A stretch of DNA of 64,000 nucleotides from Aliikangiella sp965214955 (GTDB taxonomy: Bacteria; Pseudomonadota; Gammaproteobacteria; Enterobacterales; Kangiellaceae). Positions 50,961-60,698 of the stretch are shown one piece after another; the first letter of the stretch is position 1; each line of letters starts with the position of its first letter. The DNA lies in the NCBI GenBank assembly GCA_965214955.1, contig CBDCCU010000009.1, positions 372,001 to 436,000 on the forward strand, read 5' to 3'. Below the pieces are notes generated by a model that ran no database searches, was not told where the DNA came from, and worked only from the letters and a program-made list of their open reading frames with translations. Position numbers and translations under genes: made by a program.

Positions 50961-51377
50961 TCACCCTGAGCCTGTCGAAAGATATTTTAACTCCCGTTCA
51001 CCCTGAGCCTGTCGAAGGGTATTTTAACTTTCCCGCTCACCCTGAGCTTGTCGAAGGGTACTTTAACTCTCCCGTTCACCCTGAGCCTGTCGAAGGGTAT
51101 TTTAACTTTCCTGTTTACTCTGAGCCTGTCGAAGGATACTTTAACTCTCCCGTTCACCCTGAGCCTGTCGAAGGGTATTTTAACTTTCCTGTTTACTCTG
51201 CGCCTGTCGAAGGATACTTTAACTCTCCCGTTCACCCCTGAGCCTGTCGAAGGGTACTTTAACTCTCCCGTTCACCCTGAGCCTGTCGAAGGGTACGTTA
51301 ACTTTCCCGTTTACTCTGAGCCTGTCGAAGGGTACTTTAACTTTCCCGTTCACCCTGAGCTTGTCGAAGGGTATTTA
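50961..51377 (+). repeat. REP-like array of eleven copies with 39-bp period
   Basis: The core CTGAGCCTGTCGAAGG (with small changes) starts at 50966, 51003, 51042, 51081, 51120, 51159, 51198, 51238, 51277, 51316 and 51355. The steps are 37, then 39 (with one of 40). The spacers are themselves conserved (TAACTCTCCCGTTCACC, or TAACTTTCCTGTTTACT as an alternative), and the two spacer types alternate in part. Since 39 is a multiple of three, stop-free frames arise on both strands; these are not considered genes. Confidence 0.95.
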
Positions 51378-51499
51378 CACTAGATTCGTCCCGCAATTAC
51401 CATATATCAATTAATGAGCCATTAACTAAACGAAGTAACTTGGAAAAGACTTAACCTTAGTCAAGATGAATGGCTAGTTCAGGTGAAAGCTTACTAAAT

Positions 51500-51775
51500 T
51501 CAATTAACGACTTGCTCCTTATTCACCACTTTTACCCCAAATACGGTCATTCCACTTAATAAAAAAGCTGATGCTGATATTGATAAACCAACAGTTAAAA
51601 TTTGATTAAGTTGGTGATTGATAGTTGTGTTGTTTTCAGTTGTAAAAAAGATAATTCCGGCAAGTATTAAGGTGATATAAAACCCCGCAATAGATAATGC
51701 ACCTACTTTTCGGGCTAAGTTATAAAGCGATTGGTATTTCTCTGCATTGTAAGCAGAAAATGGTGAGTATTTCAT
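51500..51775 (-). CDS. Small two-helix membrane protein
   Basis: A 91-residue protein with two hydrophobic helices (about residues 28-46, LSIAGFYITLILAGIIFFT, and 61-80), a soluble N terminus and a short tail. AAAATG context with weak ribosome binding site. No recognised family. It lies alone between the repeat array and sbcB, 74 bp from the latter on the same strand. Confidence 0.6.
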   Translation of the reverse strand: MKYSPFSAYNAEKYQSLYNLARKVGALSIAGFYITLILAGIIFFTTENNTTINHQLNQILTVGLSISASAFLLSGMTVFGVKVVNKEQVVN

Positions 51776-51849
51776 TTTTGGCCCTTATTTTTGTTTTAAT
51801 ATTAATAAGATTATTATTTAGTTATTGATCTTATTTTTTAACGACTTTT

Positions 51850-53298
51850 TTAGTTTATATTTTTAGTCAATTGTTCTACGTAGCTTTCTAGTTGTTGCAA
51901 GATTTCGAGATCGTTATTGTTGTGTTTCTCGTTGGCTTGTTTTTTAAGCGTGTCAATTTTTGCCATAAAATCAGCCAATAGTAAAGTCGAACCTGAATTT
52001 TCATCATAAAAACAGCTTTTCCTATAGGCTTGCCATTGAGTTTTCTCTTGCTCATTGAGTGATTCTGGTGCGTTTCTGGCACGGTATCTAAATAGCATTT
52101 CAGCAAGCCTGTTATCATCAAAATCAAAATGTGCATTGGCTAAGCTTTGCCAGTCGAGCGCTTGTATATCGAGCATATTTTGTTTGTCGTGAGGCTTAAA
52201 AAAACCACCTGAATATAGTGCATGATCAGGGTTGGTAATGGGCTCAAAAGTTTTATTTTGATAAGCTGCTAGTAAATTGCCTGTAATGATTGGCAAACTT
52301 TGATTAATTATTTCTGCTTTTTGTAAGCAATCTGATAAATCGATATTAAGCCTTTCTTGTACTGCTTGATTAAACACACCTAATGGCGCAACCGCAGGGC
52401 ATTTATTGTAGTGAATTTCTTTAATGGCTAAACGGGTTTCACCTTCTGGCAGGTCATCTTGCCGAGTAAAAATTCTGCGCTCAAAGTCATCTTTACTCAG
52501 CTGTGACAAATCTTCTTCGGTTTGACTTAAGTCTAAACAAATCACGCTATTTTTATTGGTTGGGTGCGCGGCTAGTGGCATCATAATACCGCAATACTGA
52601 TGGGTTGAGCCCAACATGCCTGAACAATGTACAAAAGGCTGGTGAGTGATTAAGTCAATCACCTCCATCACTTTGCGTTTATCTCTTAGCTTAAATAAAT
52701 AATCAAAAAGTTTTGGTTGTTTTTGTTTAACCAGTTTTGCCATTGCAATAGTTGCGTATACATCAGCTAAAGCATCATGGGCATTTTCGTGTTCAATACC
52801 ATTGGCTTTTGATAACAGCTCTAAGCGAAAACTCACATTGCCTAGCTCATTAATTGGCCATTCGATGTCTTGTGGTCGCAGCGCATGAGTCATACGCAGC
52901 ATATCTAATATATCCCAACGAGAGTTGCCGTTTTGCCATTCTCTTGTGTAGGTATCATAAAAATTACGATACAAACCAAAGCGGATCACTTCATCATCAA
53001 ATCGAATATTGTTATAACCAACAGCGCAGGTTCTTGGTGTGGCAAGCTCATTATAAATTTGGGCAAAAAAGTCTTTCTCACAAACTCCATTTTCAAGCGC
53101 TTGTTGAGGAGTGATTTTAGTCACTAAACAGGCTTCTGGGTGCGGAATAAAATCATCGGCTGGCTTGCAATAGATGTTAAGTGGTTCACCTATAATCTCA
53201 AAATTATGATCGGTTCTAATACCCGCAAATTGACTTGGGCGATCTTTTGCAGGATTTACACCAAAGGTTTCAAAGTCGAACCAATAAAAGCTTTCCAT
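51850..53298 (-). CDS. sbcB: Exodeoxyribonuclease I
   Basis: Single-strand-specific 3'-5' exonuclease used in repair and recombination; 482 residues. The DEDDh motifs are WFDFETFG (Exo I), YNNIRFDDEVIRF (Exo II) and ENAHDALADVYAT (Exo III), all intact. The SH3-like and C-terminal helical regions follow. Upstream is the DUF1272 gene, 35 bp away. Confidence 0.95.
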   Translation of the reverse strand: MESFYWFDFETFGVNPAKDRPSQFAGIRTDHNFEIIGEPLNIYCKPADDFIPHPEACLVTKITPQQALENGVCEKDFFAQIYNELATPRTCAVGYNNIRFDDEVIRFGLYRNFYDTYTREWQNGNSRWDILDMLRMTHALRPQDIEWPINELGNVSFRLELLSKANGIEHENAHDALADVYATIAMAKLVKQKQPKLFDYLFKLRDKRKVMEVIDLITHQPFVHCSGMLGSTHQYCGIMMPLAAHPTNKNSVICLDLSQTEEDLSQLSKDDFERRIFTRQDDLPEGETRLAIKEIHYNKCPAVAPLGVFNQAVQERLNIDLSDCLQKAEIINQSLPIITGNLLAAYQNKTFEPITNPDHALYSGGFFKPHDKQNMLDIQALDWQSLANAHFDFDDNRLAEMLFRYRARNAPESLNEQEKTQWQAYRKSCFYDENSGSTLLLADFMAKIDTLKKQANEKHNNNDLEILQQLESYVEQLTKNIN

Positions 53299-53333
53299 CT
53301 TTATTCCCCTTAGTATTAAAGTGTTTTTATGGC

Positions 53334-53642
53334 TTATCGACAGTATGGATCAATAGTTTTTATTTTAGCCGAAAACTCATTATGCGCTTCAATATTAACA
53401 GGTTTTACAACTCTTTGAAGACTTGCAGGTTGATGTTGAAGAGAAGCGCCTTGTTTATGCGGGGTTTTAGGACGAGAAGGTCGCTGGCAAAATCCGCCAC
53501 CGCAATTAGGACAAACATTATGCAGAACATTTTCAACACAGTTACGGCAAAAAGTACATTCATAGCTACAGATCATAGCCTGGGGAGAATTTGCAGGTAG
53601 ATCACAATCACAATGTTCGCAATTCGGTTTTATTGTTAACAT
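53334..53642 (-). CDS. DUF1272 cysteine-rich protein
   Basis: A 102-residue small protein of DUF1272, rich in cysteine in its first half: PNCEHCDCDL, CSYECTFCRNC and CPNCGGGFCQRP, consistent with two zinc sites. The C-terminal part is basic and of low complexity. Function unknown. It probably lies in the same transcript as sbcB, 35 bp further on. Confidence 0.88.
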   Translation of the reverse strand: MLTIKPNCEHCDCDLPANSPQAMICSYECTFCRNCVENVLHNVCPNCGGGFCQRPSRPKTPHKQGASLQHQPASLQRVVKPVNIEAHNEFSAKIKTIDPYCR

Positions 53643-53663
53643 TTTTTACCCGTATTCAATAGT

Positions 53664-54020
53664 TTAATTAGGGCAAATTGTGACCTTTTGTTCTTGTAAT
53701 GTCCATTCGCTTTCAATCTCTCTAAAAGTGGCATAAGCCGTGGCGCACCCAGGAGAGCCAATGGATTTAGGTACAATGCACATTCCGAGATAATCTTCTC
53801 TGGCTTTAAACCAAAAGACTTTATGCTCAGGCATAACCGCAAATTTTTGTTTGTTGATTAACATACTTTCTAGTGCATTAGGCGAGCTAATAGCTTGCCA
53901 AATAGGTTCTTCAAATGCGGGGCAAAGTTTGGTAATACTCACTTGTCGATTATTAGTAGAACAACTGGTTACCAGTATAAAAGCGGCTATCACAACCAAC
54001 AGCTGAAAGGTTCTGTACAT
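53664..54020 (-). CDS. Small predicted lipoprotein
   Basis: A 118-residue protein with signal peptide and lipobox VTSC (Cys20). The mature part contains the cysteines of TKLCPAFE, LGMCIVPKS, SPGCATAY and VTICPN, an even number suited to two disulfides. Family not recognised. 21 bp upstream of the DUF1272 gene on the same strand, and 223 bp from the amidohydrolase gene. Confidence 0.65.
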   Translation of the reverse strand: MYRTFQLLVVIAAFILVTSCSTNNRQVSITKLCPAFEEPIWQAISSPNALESMLINKQKFAVMPEHKVFWFKAREDYLGMCIVPKSIGSPGCATAYATFREIESEWTLQEQKVTICPN

Positions 54021-54243
54021 AGTTATTAAATTCTTTTAAGGCAAGCTATGAGGCTTAGGATCTGTTGATGTTTGAAAGACCGACAGATCCTAGCAATCAA
54101 TAAGATCATTAATGGGTTTAATCTAACTTTTTTTGTGATTCAATACTAGCTTGCAAACACGCAAATTTATTGAATTTTCTTGAATTTTGGGTAGAAATGG
54201 CAAATTACGTGCTGATAATCTGCCAAATGTACCCAATTAAAAT

Positions 54244-57200
54244 TTACTCAAAATAAAGCTTTTGTCTTGTTTTAGGATGATTACCGATTTCATTCATGGT
54301 TTTACTGTCATAAAGCCTGCCATTAATCATCACCATTGAGACCTTATCGGTTTCATAAATATTGCTTAGTGGATCGGTGTCTAAAATAGCAATATCCGCC
54401 AATTTTCCAGCTTTAATCGAGCCAATATGCTCTTGCATACCAAGGTAAATTGCGCCATCAATGGTTGAAGCTTTTAATACCTCCATTGGTGTCATTCCGC
54501 CTTGAGCAAACATCCACATTTCCCAGTGAGCACCTAGTCCTTCTCTTTGACCATGTGCGCCTAACTGCACCTTTACACCTAAATCTTGAAGGTCTGCCGC
54601 CACCGAGGCTACTTTAAAGTGGTTATAATCTTCTTCTGGTGCCATAGGTCGCCTAATTGAACGCGGGTAAAGCACCGCTTTAGGTACATAACGTGATAAC
54701 AGTGGATGCTTCCAAACTTGTGAGTGCTGATACCAATAGTTTTCGCCCCAAATTCCGCCGTAGGCAACCACTAAGGTTGGCGTATAAGCCGTTTGGCTTT
54801 GCGACCATAGCTGTTTGACGTCATCATAAATTGCCGCTGGTGGAATGGCATGTTCAATACCAGTATGACCATCAACAATCATGGTTAGATTATGCTGAAA
54901 GGTTGAGCCGCCTTCTGGCATAACTAAAATTTCACTCTCTCTTGCCGCTTGTAAAACTTGCTGACGTTGGTCGCGACGCGGCTGATTATAGCTTTTAACC
55001 GAAAAGGCTCCTTGCGATTTAAGCCTTAATAAATGCTCTTTAGCATCGGTTAAATCATTTACTTTTGCGGTTGAGTGGGCGGTTGCACCATAAAGAATTC
55101 TGCCTGTTGAAAAAATTCTTGGAGCAATAATTTCACCCGCTTTTGCCAATTCACTGGCAGAGAAAATTTCGGCGGTATTATTTGACGGATCGTGAATAGT
55201 GGTAACCCCAAATGCTAAAGTCGCTAGGTTATACCAATTTTGTTGTGGGGTAATTTGGCTTGCGCCTTGTCTGCCATGCCAATGCACATCCACCAAACCC
55301 GGAATAACTGTTTTACCTTTTAAATCAACCGTTAAAGCATTACCTGGTACTTCTAAACTGCCCATTGCACCAACTGCTTTAATGCGATTACCACTAATTA
55401 ATATATCCCCTTGCTCATAGACTAAATCACCCTCCATTGTAATCACTTTGGCGCCACTTAGTAGTGTATTACCTTTAGGCTTGTCCGATTCAACCGTTAA
55501 TTTTAGCTTGTATTTTTTAACGTCTAAATCAGCATAATCATTATTCCAATCTAAAATATTGGGTATTTCTAAACTATTTAATTGATTACCTAGCGACCAA
55601 TTTAGTTTTTTGCCTTGCATACTCCAAGACAAATAATTACCACCTTCGTTGCTTACTCTTATTGTTGGTAATTTATCCGACTTGTTACTTAAAACTAGTG
55701 GCTTACCCGCCTTAGTATAAGGTGCAACATAAAGATGGTAGCGTTGTTTAAATGCAATTAAGCTTTCATTAGGAGACAGTGAAAACTCAGTAGTAAAACC
55801 CGCACTAGCGTGAGTTTGTTTATCTAAGCCTTGCAAGTTAACGCTCACTAACTGAGACTCTTTACCACCAATTTGGGTAAAGTAAATACGATTATTTTCT
55901 TTACTGTAAAAAGGTAATGCTCCCGAGTCGCTCACTTTAGTTAAATTTTTGCCTTTGGCAGAAATAGTATAAATACCACTATTTAAACTATAAGCAGGAT
56001 CAAGAATTGATGAGCCAAAAAGCTTTTGAAAAACCACGTGCTCATTATCTCTTGAAAAAGCTGGAGAAAGATATTTACCAGGCTCCATAGTTATTGCTTG
56101 GCTTCTGCCACCACGCACACGAACCTTTTTAACCGCACCTTGTTTTTTATCATTCCAAGTGGTGTATACCACCCATTTACCATCTTTAGAAAAGCTTGGT
56201 GAAAACTCCATTTCATTATTGGCGCGAGTTAATCTTTTGGGTTTGCCATTAGGTAAGTCTTGCACATAGAGCTTGCCTAAAGCCTGAAAAACCACTTGTT
56301 TGCCATTAGGATTAACCGTTACCCAACGCAACATTTGTGCATTAAACGAATCGCTATAAGGATTATTAGCAAATTGCACTGCTTTACGCATACTTTTGCT
56401 AGTGTTTACTTTAAAAGGAATTTCGCTGGCAACCTGAGTCACTCGATTAAGCCTATGGATTTTTCCACCTGCCCAAAACACAATTTCATTACTATCGGGA
56501 GTCCAAGCTAAAGTTGGATAAACACCATGAATGGCCCATGTTTCTTGCATATCGCGATCAAGCTTTTGATAAACAGGGTATTCTTCACCGGTGGTTAAAT
56601 CTTTGATAAAAATGCTCGACTGGTTACGAATACGCCTAACAAAAGCAATAAACTTTCCATCGGGTGATGGTGTTGGTCTTACGCTACCGCCATAACCAGA
56701 GATTTCTCTTTTAATATCGCCAGAGGTGCGGTCAATAGAAAAAATTTCATAAATAACCCGGTTTGAATCTTTGCTGTATTCAAAGATCCTTCCCGGTGTG
56801 GAATCCCTTGAAAAAAGTACCTTTTTACCATCGGCAGAAAAGGCGGGCTCACCTAAATCTTTTTGATCATTAGGGCGTTTGTTAAGCTGAATACCCTTAC
56901 CACCAGCAATATGATAAAGCCAAATTTCGCCTGCACCTAAAGATCGCCTAGAAGTAAAATGTTTACGCGCGGCAATATAATTTCCATCGGGGCTCCAAGT
57001 GGGGCTATTAAGTAGTCTAAAAGACTCTTTAGTGACTTGGCGCGATTCTTTAGAGTTGAGATCCATTACCCAAATATTATCACCACCACCTGCATCAGAG
57101 GTGAAGGCTATGTGCGAACCATCGGGACTAAATTGAGGTTGCATTTCCCAAGCAATTGAAGTGGTTAATGCGGTTGCCTCGCCCCCTTCAATGGGCATAA

Positions 57201-57456
57201 GGTAAAGATCACCCAACAAATCAAAAACAATTTGTTTTCCGTTGGGGCTAACATCTACATTCATCCATGTGCCTTGGTTAACCTCAATGTTTATCTTATA
57301 TTCTTCACCAGGCGGGTTATTAACATCCCATTCATCTTTTTCCTTTGCCTGAGCATTAAACGTTATGCTTAACAAGCTATATAAGGCTAATCCTAATAAA
57401 GTAGAGCATCTATAATTTTGCTTGCTAATTGGCTTTTTAATCACTGTATTTTTCAT
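54244..57456 (-). CDS. TolB-like beta-propeller/amidohydrolase fusion protein, exported
   Basis: A 1070-residue exported protein with a signal peptide (cleavage near NAQA, about residue 37). Residues of about 60-650 carry repeated PD40/TolB-like propeller blades (ISPNGKQIVF-, FSPDGSHIAFTSD- and WSPDGNYIAAR-type units). Residues about 660-1055 are a metal-dependent amidohydrolase, with the metal motif VDVHWHG and further histidines in GHTGIEHAIPP and LGAHGQREGLGAHW, and it ends with GKLADIAILDTDP. Such fusions are common in marine gammaproteobacteria and are likely peptidase-like hydrolases; substrate unknown. Confidence 0.9.
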   Translation of the reverse strand: MKNTVIKKPISKQNYRCSTLLGLALYSLLSITFNAQAKEKDEWDVNNPPGEEYKINIEVNQGTWMNVDVSPNGKQIVFDLLGDLYLMPIEGGEATALTTSIAWEMQPQFSPDGSHIAFTSDAGGGDNIWVMDLNSKESRQVTKESFRLLNSPTWSPDGNYIAARKHFTSRRSLGAGEIWLYHIAGGKGIQLNKRPNDQKDLGEPAFSADGKKVLFSRDSTPGRIFEYSKDSNRVIYEIFSIDRTSGDIKREISGYGGSVRPTPSPDGKFIAFVRRIRNQSSIFIKDLTTGEEYPVYQKLDRDMQETWAIHGVYPTLAWTPDSNEIVFWAGGKIHRLNRVTQVASEIPFKVNTSKSMRKAVQFANNPYSDSFNAQMLRWVTVNPNGKQVVFQALGKLYVQDLPNGKPKRLTRANNEMEFSPSFSKDGKWVVYTTWNDKKQGAVKKVRVRGGRSQAITMEPGKYLSPAFSRDNEHVVFQKLFGSSILDPAYSLNSGIYTISAKGKNLTKVSDSGALPFYSKENNRIYFTQIGGKESQLVSVNLQGLDKQTHASAGFTTEFSLSPNESLIAFKQRYHLYVAPYTKAGKPLVLSNKSDKLPTIRVSNEGGNYLSWSMQGKKLNWSLGNQLNSLEIPNILDWNNDYADLDVKKYKLKLTVESDKPKGNTLLSGAKVITMEGDLVYEQGDILISGNRIKAVGAMGSLEVPGNALTVDLKGKTVIPGLVDVHWHGRQGASQITPQQNWYNLATLAFGVTTIHDPSNNTAEIFSASELAKAGEIIAPRIFSTGRILYGATAHSTAKVNDLTDAKEHLLRLKSQGAFSVKSYNQPRRDQRQQVLQAARESEILVMPEGGSTFQHNLTMIVDGHTGIEHAIPPAAIYDDVKQLWSQSQTAYTPTLVVAYGGIWGENYWYQHSQVWKHPLLSRYVPKAVLYPRSIRRPMAPEEDYNHFKVASVAADLQDLGVKVQLGAHGQREGLGAHWEMWMFAQGGMTPMEVLKASTIDGAIYLGMQEHIGSIKAGKLADIAILDTDPLSNIYETDKVSMVMINGRLYDSKTMNEIGNHPKTRQKLYFE

Positions 57457-57620
57457 TGCCGCCCCGTTATTTTCTTTGTAATTGAGTCATATCAAACCAA
57501 ATAATCTACCGATGGTCAAAAGTTGAAACTCATCAACTTTACATTAAACTTGATTATGCTAAGGTTATTTTCTCTAAATTATTGATTTAAAATGCTATTT
57601 AAACCATACCACGTTATTTT

Positions 57621-58679
57621 ATGACAAACCAATCCATTGAAAACAAAGACAGCCAAGATGATTTTTTCTTGCCAAATTTTTGTCATATTCAATCAGTATT
57701 TGTTTTAATGGTTTTAGCAGAGCTGTTGGCACTCACATTTACGCTATTAAATATTTCCAGTGCTATATCGTTTTGGAACCAACTAGGACTTTATTCAATA
57801 TCAATTCAGTTAATTAGCTTATTTTGCGTTTCAGTTTTATGCTTGTTACGCCCTTACTTGGCAAAGTTTTCTGATTTTATTACTGGTCTAATTAGCTTAA
57901 TCATTATTTTATTAATTACCGCCATTTTTAGTTTTTTTGCATTCAACTTACTCTGGTACCAACCACTCGATCCTACTCAAACAGAGCAAACAACCTTTAT
58001 TGTTCGTAACTTATTAATTGCTAGTTTAATTGGTATGGCATCACTCAGATATTTTTATCTGTTACAACAATATCGCTTAAAGCTTTCTTCAGAATCTAAT
58101 GCGCGCCTACAGGCTTTACAAGCAAGAATTCGCCCGCATTTTTTGTTTAATAGCATGAACGTTATTGCCAGCTTAACGCGAATTGATGGCAGGCAAGCCG
58201 AAAAAGCAATAGAAGATTTAAGTGATTTATTTAGAGCGACTTTAAGTCAATCAAATAACTTGGTTAGTTTAGAAGAGGAGCTAAACAATGGTAGAAAATA
58301 TTTATCATTAGAAAAATTGCGTTTAGGTGAGCGACTTAAAATTGATGAAAATATATCAAGCGAATCACTTGGTGTAATGATTCCACCATTAAGCATTCAG
58401 CCACTACTAGAAAATGCAGTTTATCATGGCATACAACAAATACCTGAAGGTGGAAGTGTTAATATTTATAGTGAAATTGATCAGCAAAAACTTATTTTAA
58501 CAGTAACAAATCCAACTTCTGAAAATCAGAGAAAACAGGGAAACGGAATTGCCCTTAAAAATATTGCCGAAAGATTAAAAGTGATTTTTGGTGAACAAGG
58601 GAAATTATTAAAAGTAAAAGCTGGCAATCAATATAAAGTAACCATTATGGTTCCAGTTGCTTTTAACCAATCAAATTAG
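57621..58679 (+). CDS. algZ: LytS/AlgZ-type sensor histidine kinase
   Basis: A 352-residue inner-membrane kinase. About four to five membrane segments occupy residues 25-150, followed by the His_kinase domain with the phospho-acceptor in RIRPHFLFNSMN (His173) and an ATPase domain whose N-box is LSIQPLLENAVYHGI and whose G-box is KQGNGIALKNI. It overlaps nothing but lies 11 bp upstream of the LytTR regulator. In Pseudomonas the homologous pair algZ-algR is next to hemC-hemD, and hemD is close here too. Confidence 0.88.
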   Translation: MTNQSIENKDSQDDFFLPNFCHIQSVFVLMVLAELLALTFTLLNISSAISFWNQLGLYSISIQLISLFCVSVLCLLRPYLAKFSDFITGLISLIIILLITAIFSFFAFNLLWYQPLDPTQTEQTTFIVRNLLIASLIGMASLRYFYLLQQYRLKLSSESNARLQALQARIRPHFLFNSMNVIASLTRIDGRQAEKAIEDLSDLFRATLSQSNNLVSLEEELNNGRKYLSLEKLRLGERLKIDENISSESLGVMIPPLSIQPLLENAVYHGIQQIPEGGSVNIYSEIDQQKLILTVTNPTSENQRKQGNGIALKNIAERLKVIFGEQGKLLKVKAGNQYKVTIMVPVAFNQSN

Positions 58680-58690
58680 AGGATACCACG

Positions 58691-59416
58691 TTGAAAATTT
58701 TGATTGTTGATGATGAGCCACTTGCACAAAAAAGATTAGTGCAAATTCTTAGCGATATTAATATTGGCGATACACTTCTTACTGCTGAAAATGGCTTAAG
58801 AGCTATTGAAATTTGCCAAACAGAAAAACCTGATGTGGTATTAATGGATATTAGAATGCCAGGTGTAGACGGCTTAGAAGCTGCCGAACATATTTGCCAA
58901 TTAGACAAGGCACCTGCCATTATTTTTATTACCGCTTATGATGAATACGCACTAGAAGCTTTTAAAGTTCACGCAGTAGATTATTTGTTAAAGCCCGTGC
59001 GAGAAGAAAAACTAAAACAAGCGCTTGAACATGCCTGTCAACTAAATCGCGCGCAGATCAGCGCAATAAAAGATAAAACCAGCCATCGTAAAAATATTAC
59101 TGCAAAAATTAGCGGCAACATTAAACTAATACCTTTAGATAACATTTATTATTTTTTAGCCGAACAAAAATATGTAACAGTAAAACACACTAATGGTGAA
59201 ACTATAATTGAAGATACATTAAAAGAGTTGCAAGTAGAGTTTGAAGAAAAATTTATACGCGTACACCGTAAAGCCTTAGTCTCTAAAAAATTTATTGCTG
59301 GCACAATAAAAGATAACAAAGGAAAATCATTTGTTGTATTAAAAGACTGTGACGATAAAATTGAAATTAGCCGCCGTCACTTATCCGAAGTAAAAAAACT
59401 ACTTTTAAATTTATAA
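58691..59416 (+). CDS. algR: LytTR-family response regulator (AlgR-like)
   Basis: A 241-residue regulator. The receiver domain has the acidic pocket DDE (Asp7, Asp8), phosphorylation site Asp53 in VLMDIRMPG, Thr81 and Lys101 (LLKPV). The C-terminal LytTR DNA-binding domain (about 140-238) includes YYFLAEQKYVTVKHTNGE and FIRVHRKALVSKKF. Start is a TTG with AGAGGAT upstream, partly within the end of algZ. Its stop is one base from the stop of the convergent hemY. Confidence 0.9.
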   Translation: MKILIVDDEPLAQKRLVQILSDINIGDTLLTAENGLRAIEICQTEKPDVVLMDIRMPGVDGLEAAEHICQLDKAPAIIFITAYDEYALEAFKVHAVDYLLKPVREEKLKQALEHACQLNRAQISAIKDKTSHRKNITAKISGNIKLIPLDNIYYFLAEQKYVTVKHTNGETIIEDTLKELQVEFEEKFIRVHRKALVSKKFIAGTIKDNKGKSFVVLKDCDDKIEISRRHLSEVKKLLLNL

Positions 59417-59417
59417 T

Positions 59418-60698
59418 TTAACCAGCATTAATTTTTTGAAATTTAGGCAATAAATCGGCGCTAATTAAATCATCACTACCCTGAGGCAAAGCAATGCTTG
59501 AGGGTTGTAACTGCTGTTTGGTTACCCAAGCTAAACCCAGTTTGTAATTTTCTATTGATTGCTCAATATCACCTAATGCCTCTAGCGCTTTTGCCACCAT
59601 AAGATAGGCTTCTGCTGTTTCAGATTGTATTAAACTTTTTTGTGCATAATCTTTAGATTTTCCCCACAGTTCACTATTAAAAGCCAGCTTACTTAATGCT
59701 AAAAAAGTTCCTTTAGGCTGTTCAATAGTAGAGGCCTGCCAGCTTTCGACAAAAGCTAAAAGTTTTTCGGGGTGCGAAGATTTTATTTGCCCAATTAATG
59801 AAACAACCCGAGCTTGAGCGCTTTTTTTAAGTAAAGGCTTTAATAAAGCTTCGGCTTCATTCCATTGCTCAAACTTTACCAGTTGTTCACAATAAAAATA
59901 AATATGACTGCTGGTTTTACGAATACTGGATGGAAAATTTTGCCAACAATTTTTTAGTTCTTCTACTTCAACTGATTGTGTGTGTCGATTGAGCAAACCC
60001 TGAATGCAAATACTCTCAATTCGTTCATATTGTTTCAATGAATAAACGTTTAGCTTTTTTAACTGCGGCAGTAAAGTTAATAGATTTTCCCAGTCACTCA
60101 GCTTTTCATAAAGTCGAGCTAGTAATTTAATTACATAAGGGTGATTAGGGTTTTGTGTTTTTAAATCGTTTAAGCTGGCCAGTGCTTGCTCAAATTGGTT
60201 TTGCTGAATTTGTAGTTGCGCTTGAGTTAAACCAATTGCCGTTTTAGCCGCAGGCTCTGCCTCGTGTGCTAAACGCAAATAAGTGTCGCGACGAACTTGC
60301 GCGTTTTGATGTTGTGCCGCTTGTGCTGCCACTAAATAATTAATTAGTTGAGTATCTGACGTTTTAGCCGCTTTAACCATAATATCTTCAGATTTTTTCC
60401 AGCGACCTTCGCTAAAAGCTAACATTCCCTCAATGGTTTTACGCCTAGACTTTTTCCAGCTGCGTGTGCCTTGCCAAGTTTTTACTTTGCCTGCGCTTGA
60501 AAAAATTGAACGCACAAAAGCCAAAATAAGCAGTAAAATGCAAACCGCAGCTAACACTATGCTAAACGCTACCCAAAGCCGCATTTCATAACTGGTTTTA
60601 TCATAAGCAATAATCACAAAGCCCGGTAAGTTTTTAATCCAAGAACCTGCAAGCGCCCCAATAACAATTGCCAGTAGCAGTGTTAACTTCCATTTCAT
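59418..60698 (-). CDS. hemY: HemY-family TPR membrane protein
   Basis: A 426-residue inner-membrane protein with two N-terminal helices (about 4-20 and 40-62) and a TPR-rich remainder (for example SEGRWKKSEDIMVKAAKTSD and repeated helix pairs). It belongs to the HemY protein family of gammaproteobacteria, of uncertain role and not protoporphyrinogen oxidase. It overlaps hemX by four bases (ATGA) at 60695-60698. Confidence 0.92.
   Translation of the reverse strand: MKWKLTLLLAIVIGALAGSWIKNLPGFVIIAYDKTSYEMRLWVAFSIVLAAVCILLLILAFVRSIFSSAGKVKTWQGTRSWKKSRRKTIEGMLAFSEGRWKKSEDIMVKAAKTSDTQLINYLVAAQAAQHQNAQVRRDTYLRLAHEAEPAAKTAIGLTQAQLQIQQNQFEQALASLNDLKTQNPNHPYVIKLLARLYEKLSDWENLLTLLPQLKKLNVYSLKQYERIESICIQGLLNRHTQSVEVEELKNCWQNFPSSIRKTSSHIYFYCEQLVKFEQWNEAEALLKPLLKKSAQARVVSLIGQIKSSHPEKLLAFVESWQASTIEQPKGTFLALSKLAFNSELWGKSKDYAQKSLIQSETAEAYLMVAKALEALGDIEQSIENYKLGLAWVTKQQLQPSSIALPQGSDDLISADLLPKFQKINAG

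Noticed and set aside
50961..51377. CRISPR array
   Set aside because: The repeated unit is short with spacers that are themselves near-identical, and there are no cas genes; it is a REP-like tandem array.
50987..51383. Repeat proteins of 82 and 111 residues on opposite strands of the array
   Set aside because: Open frames follow automatically from a 39-bp period; no ribosome binding site or independent evidence.
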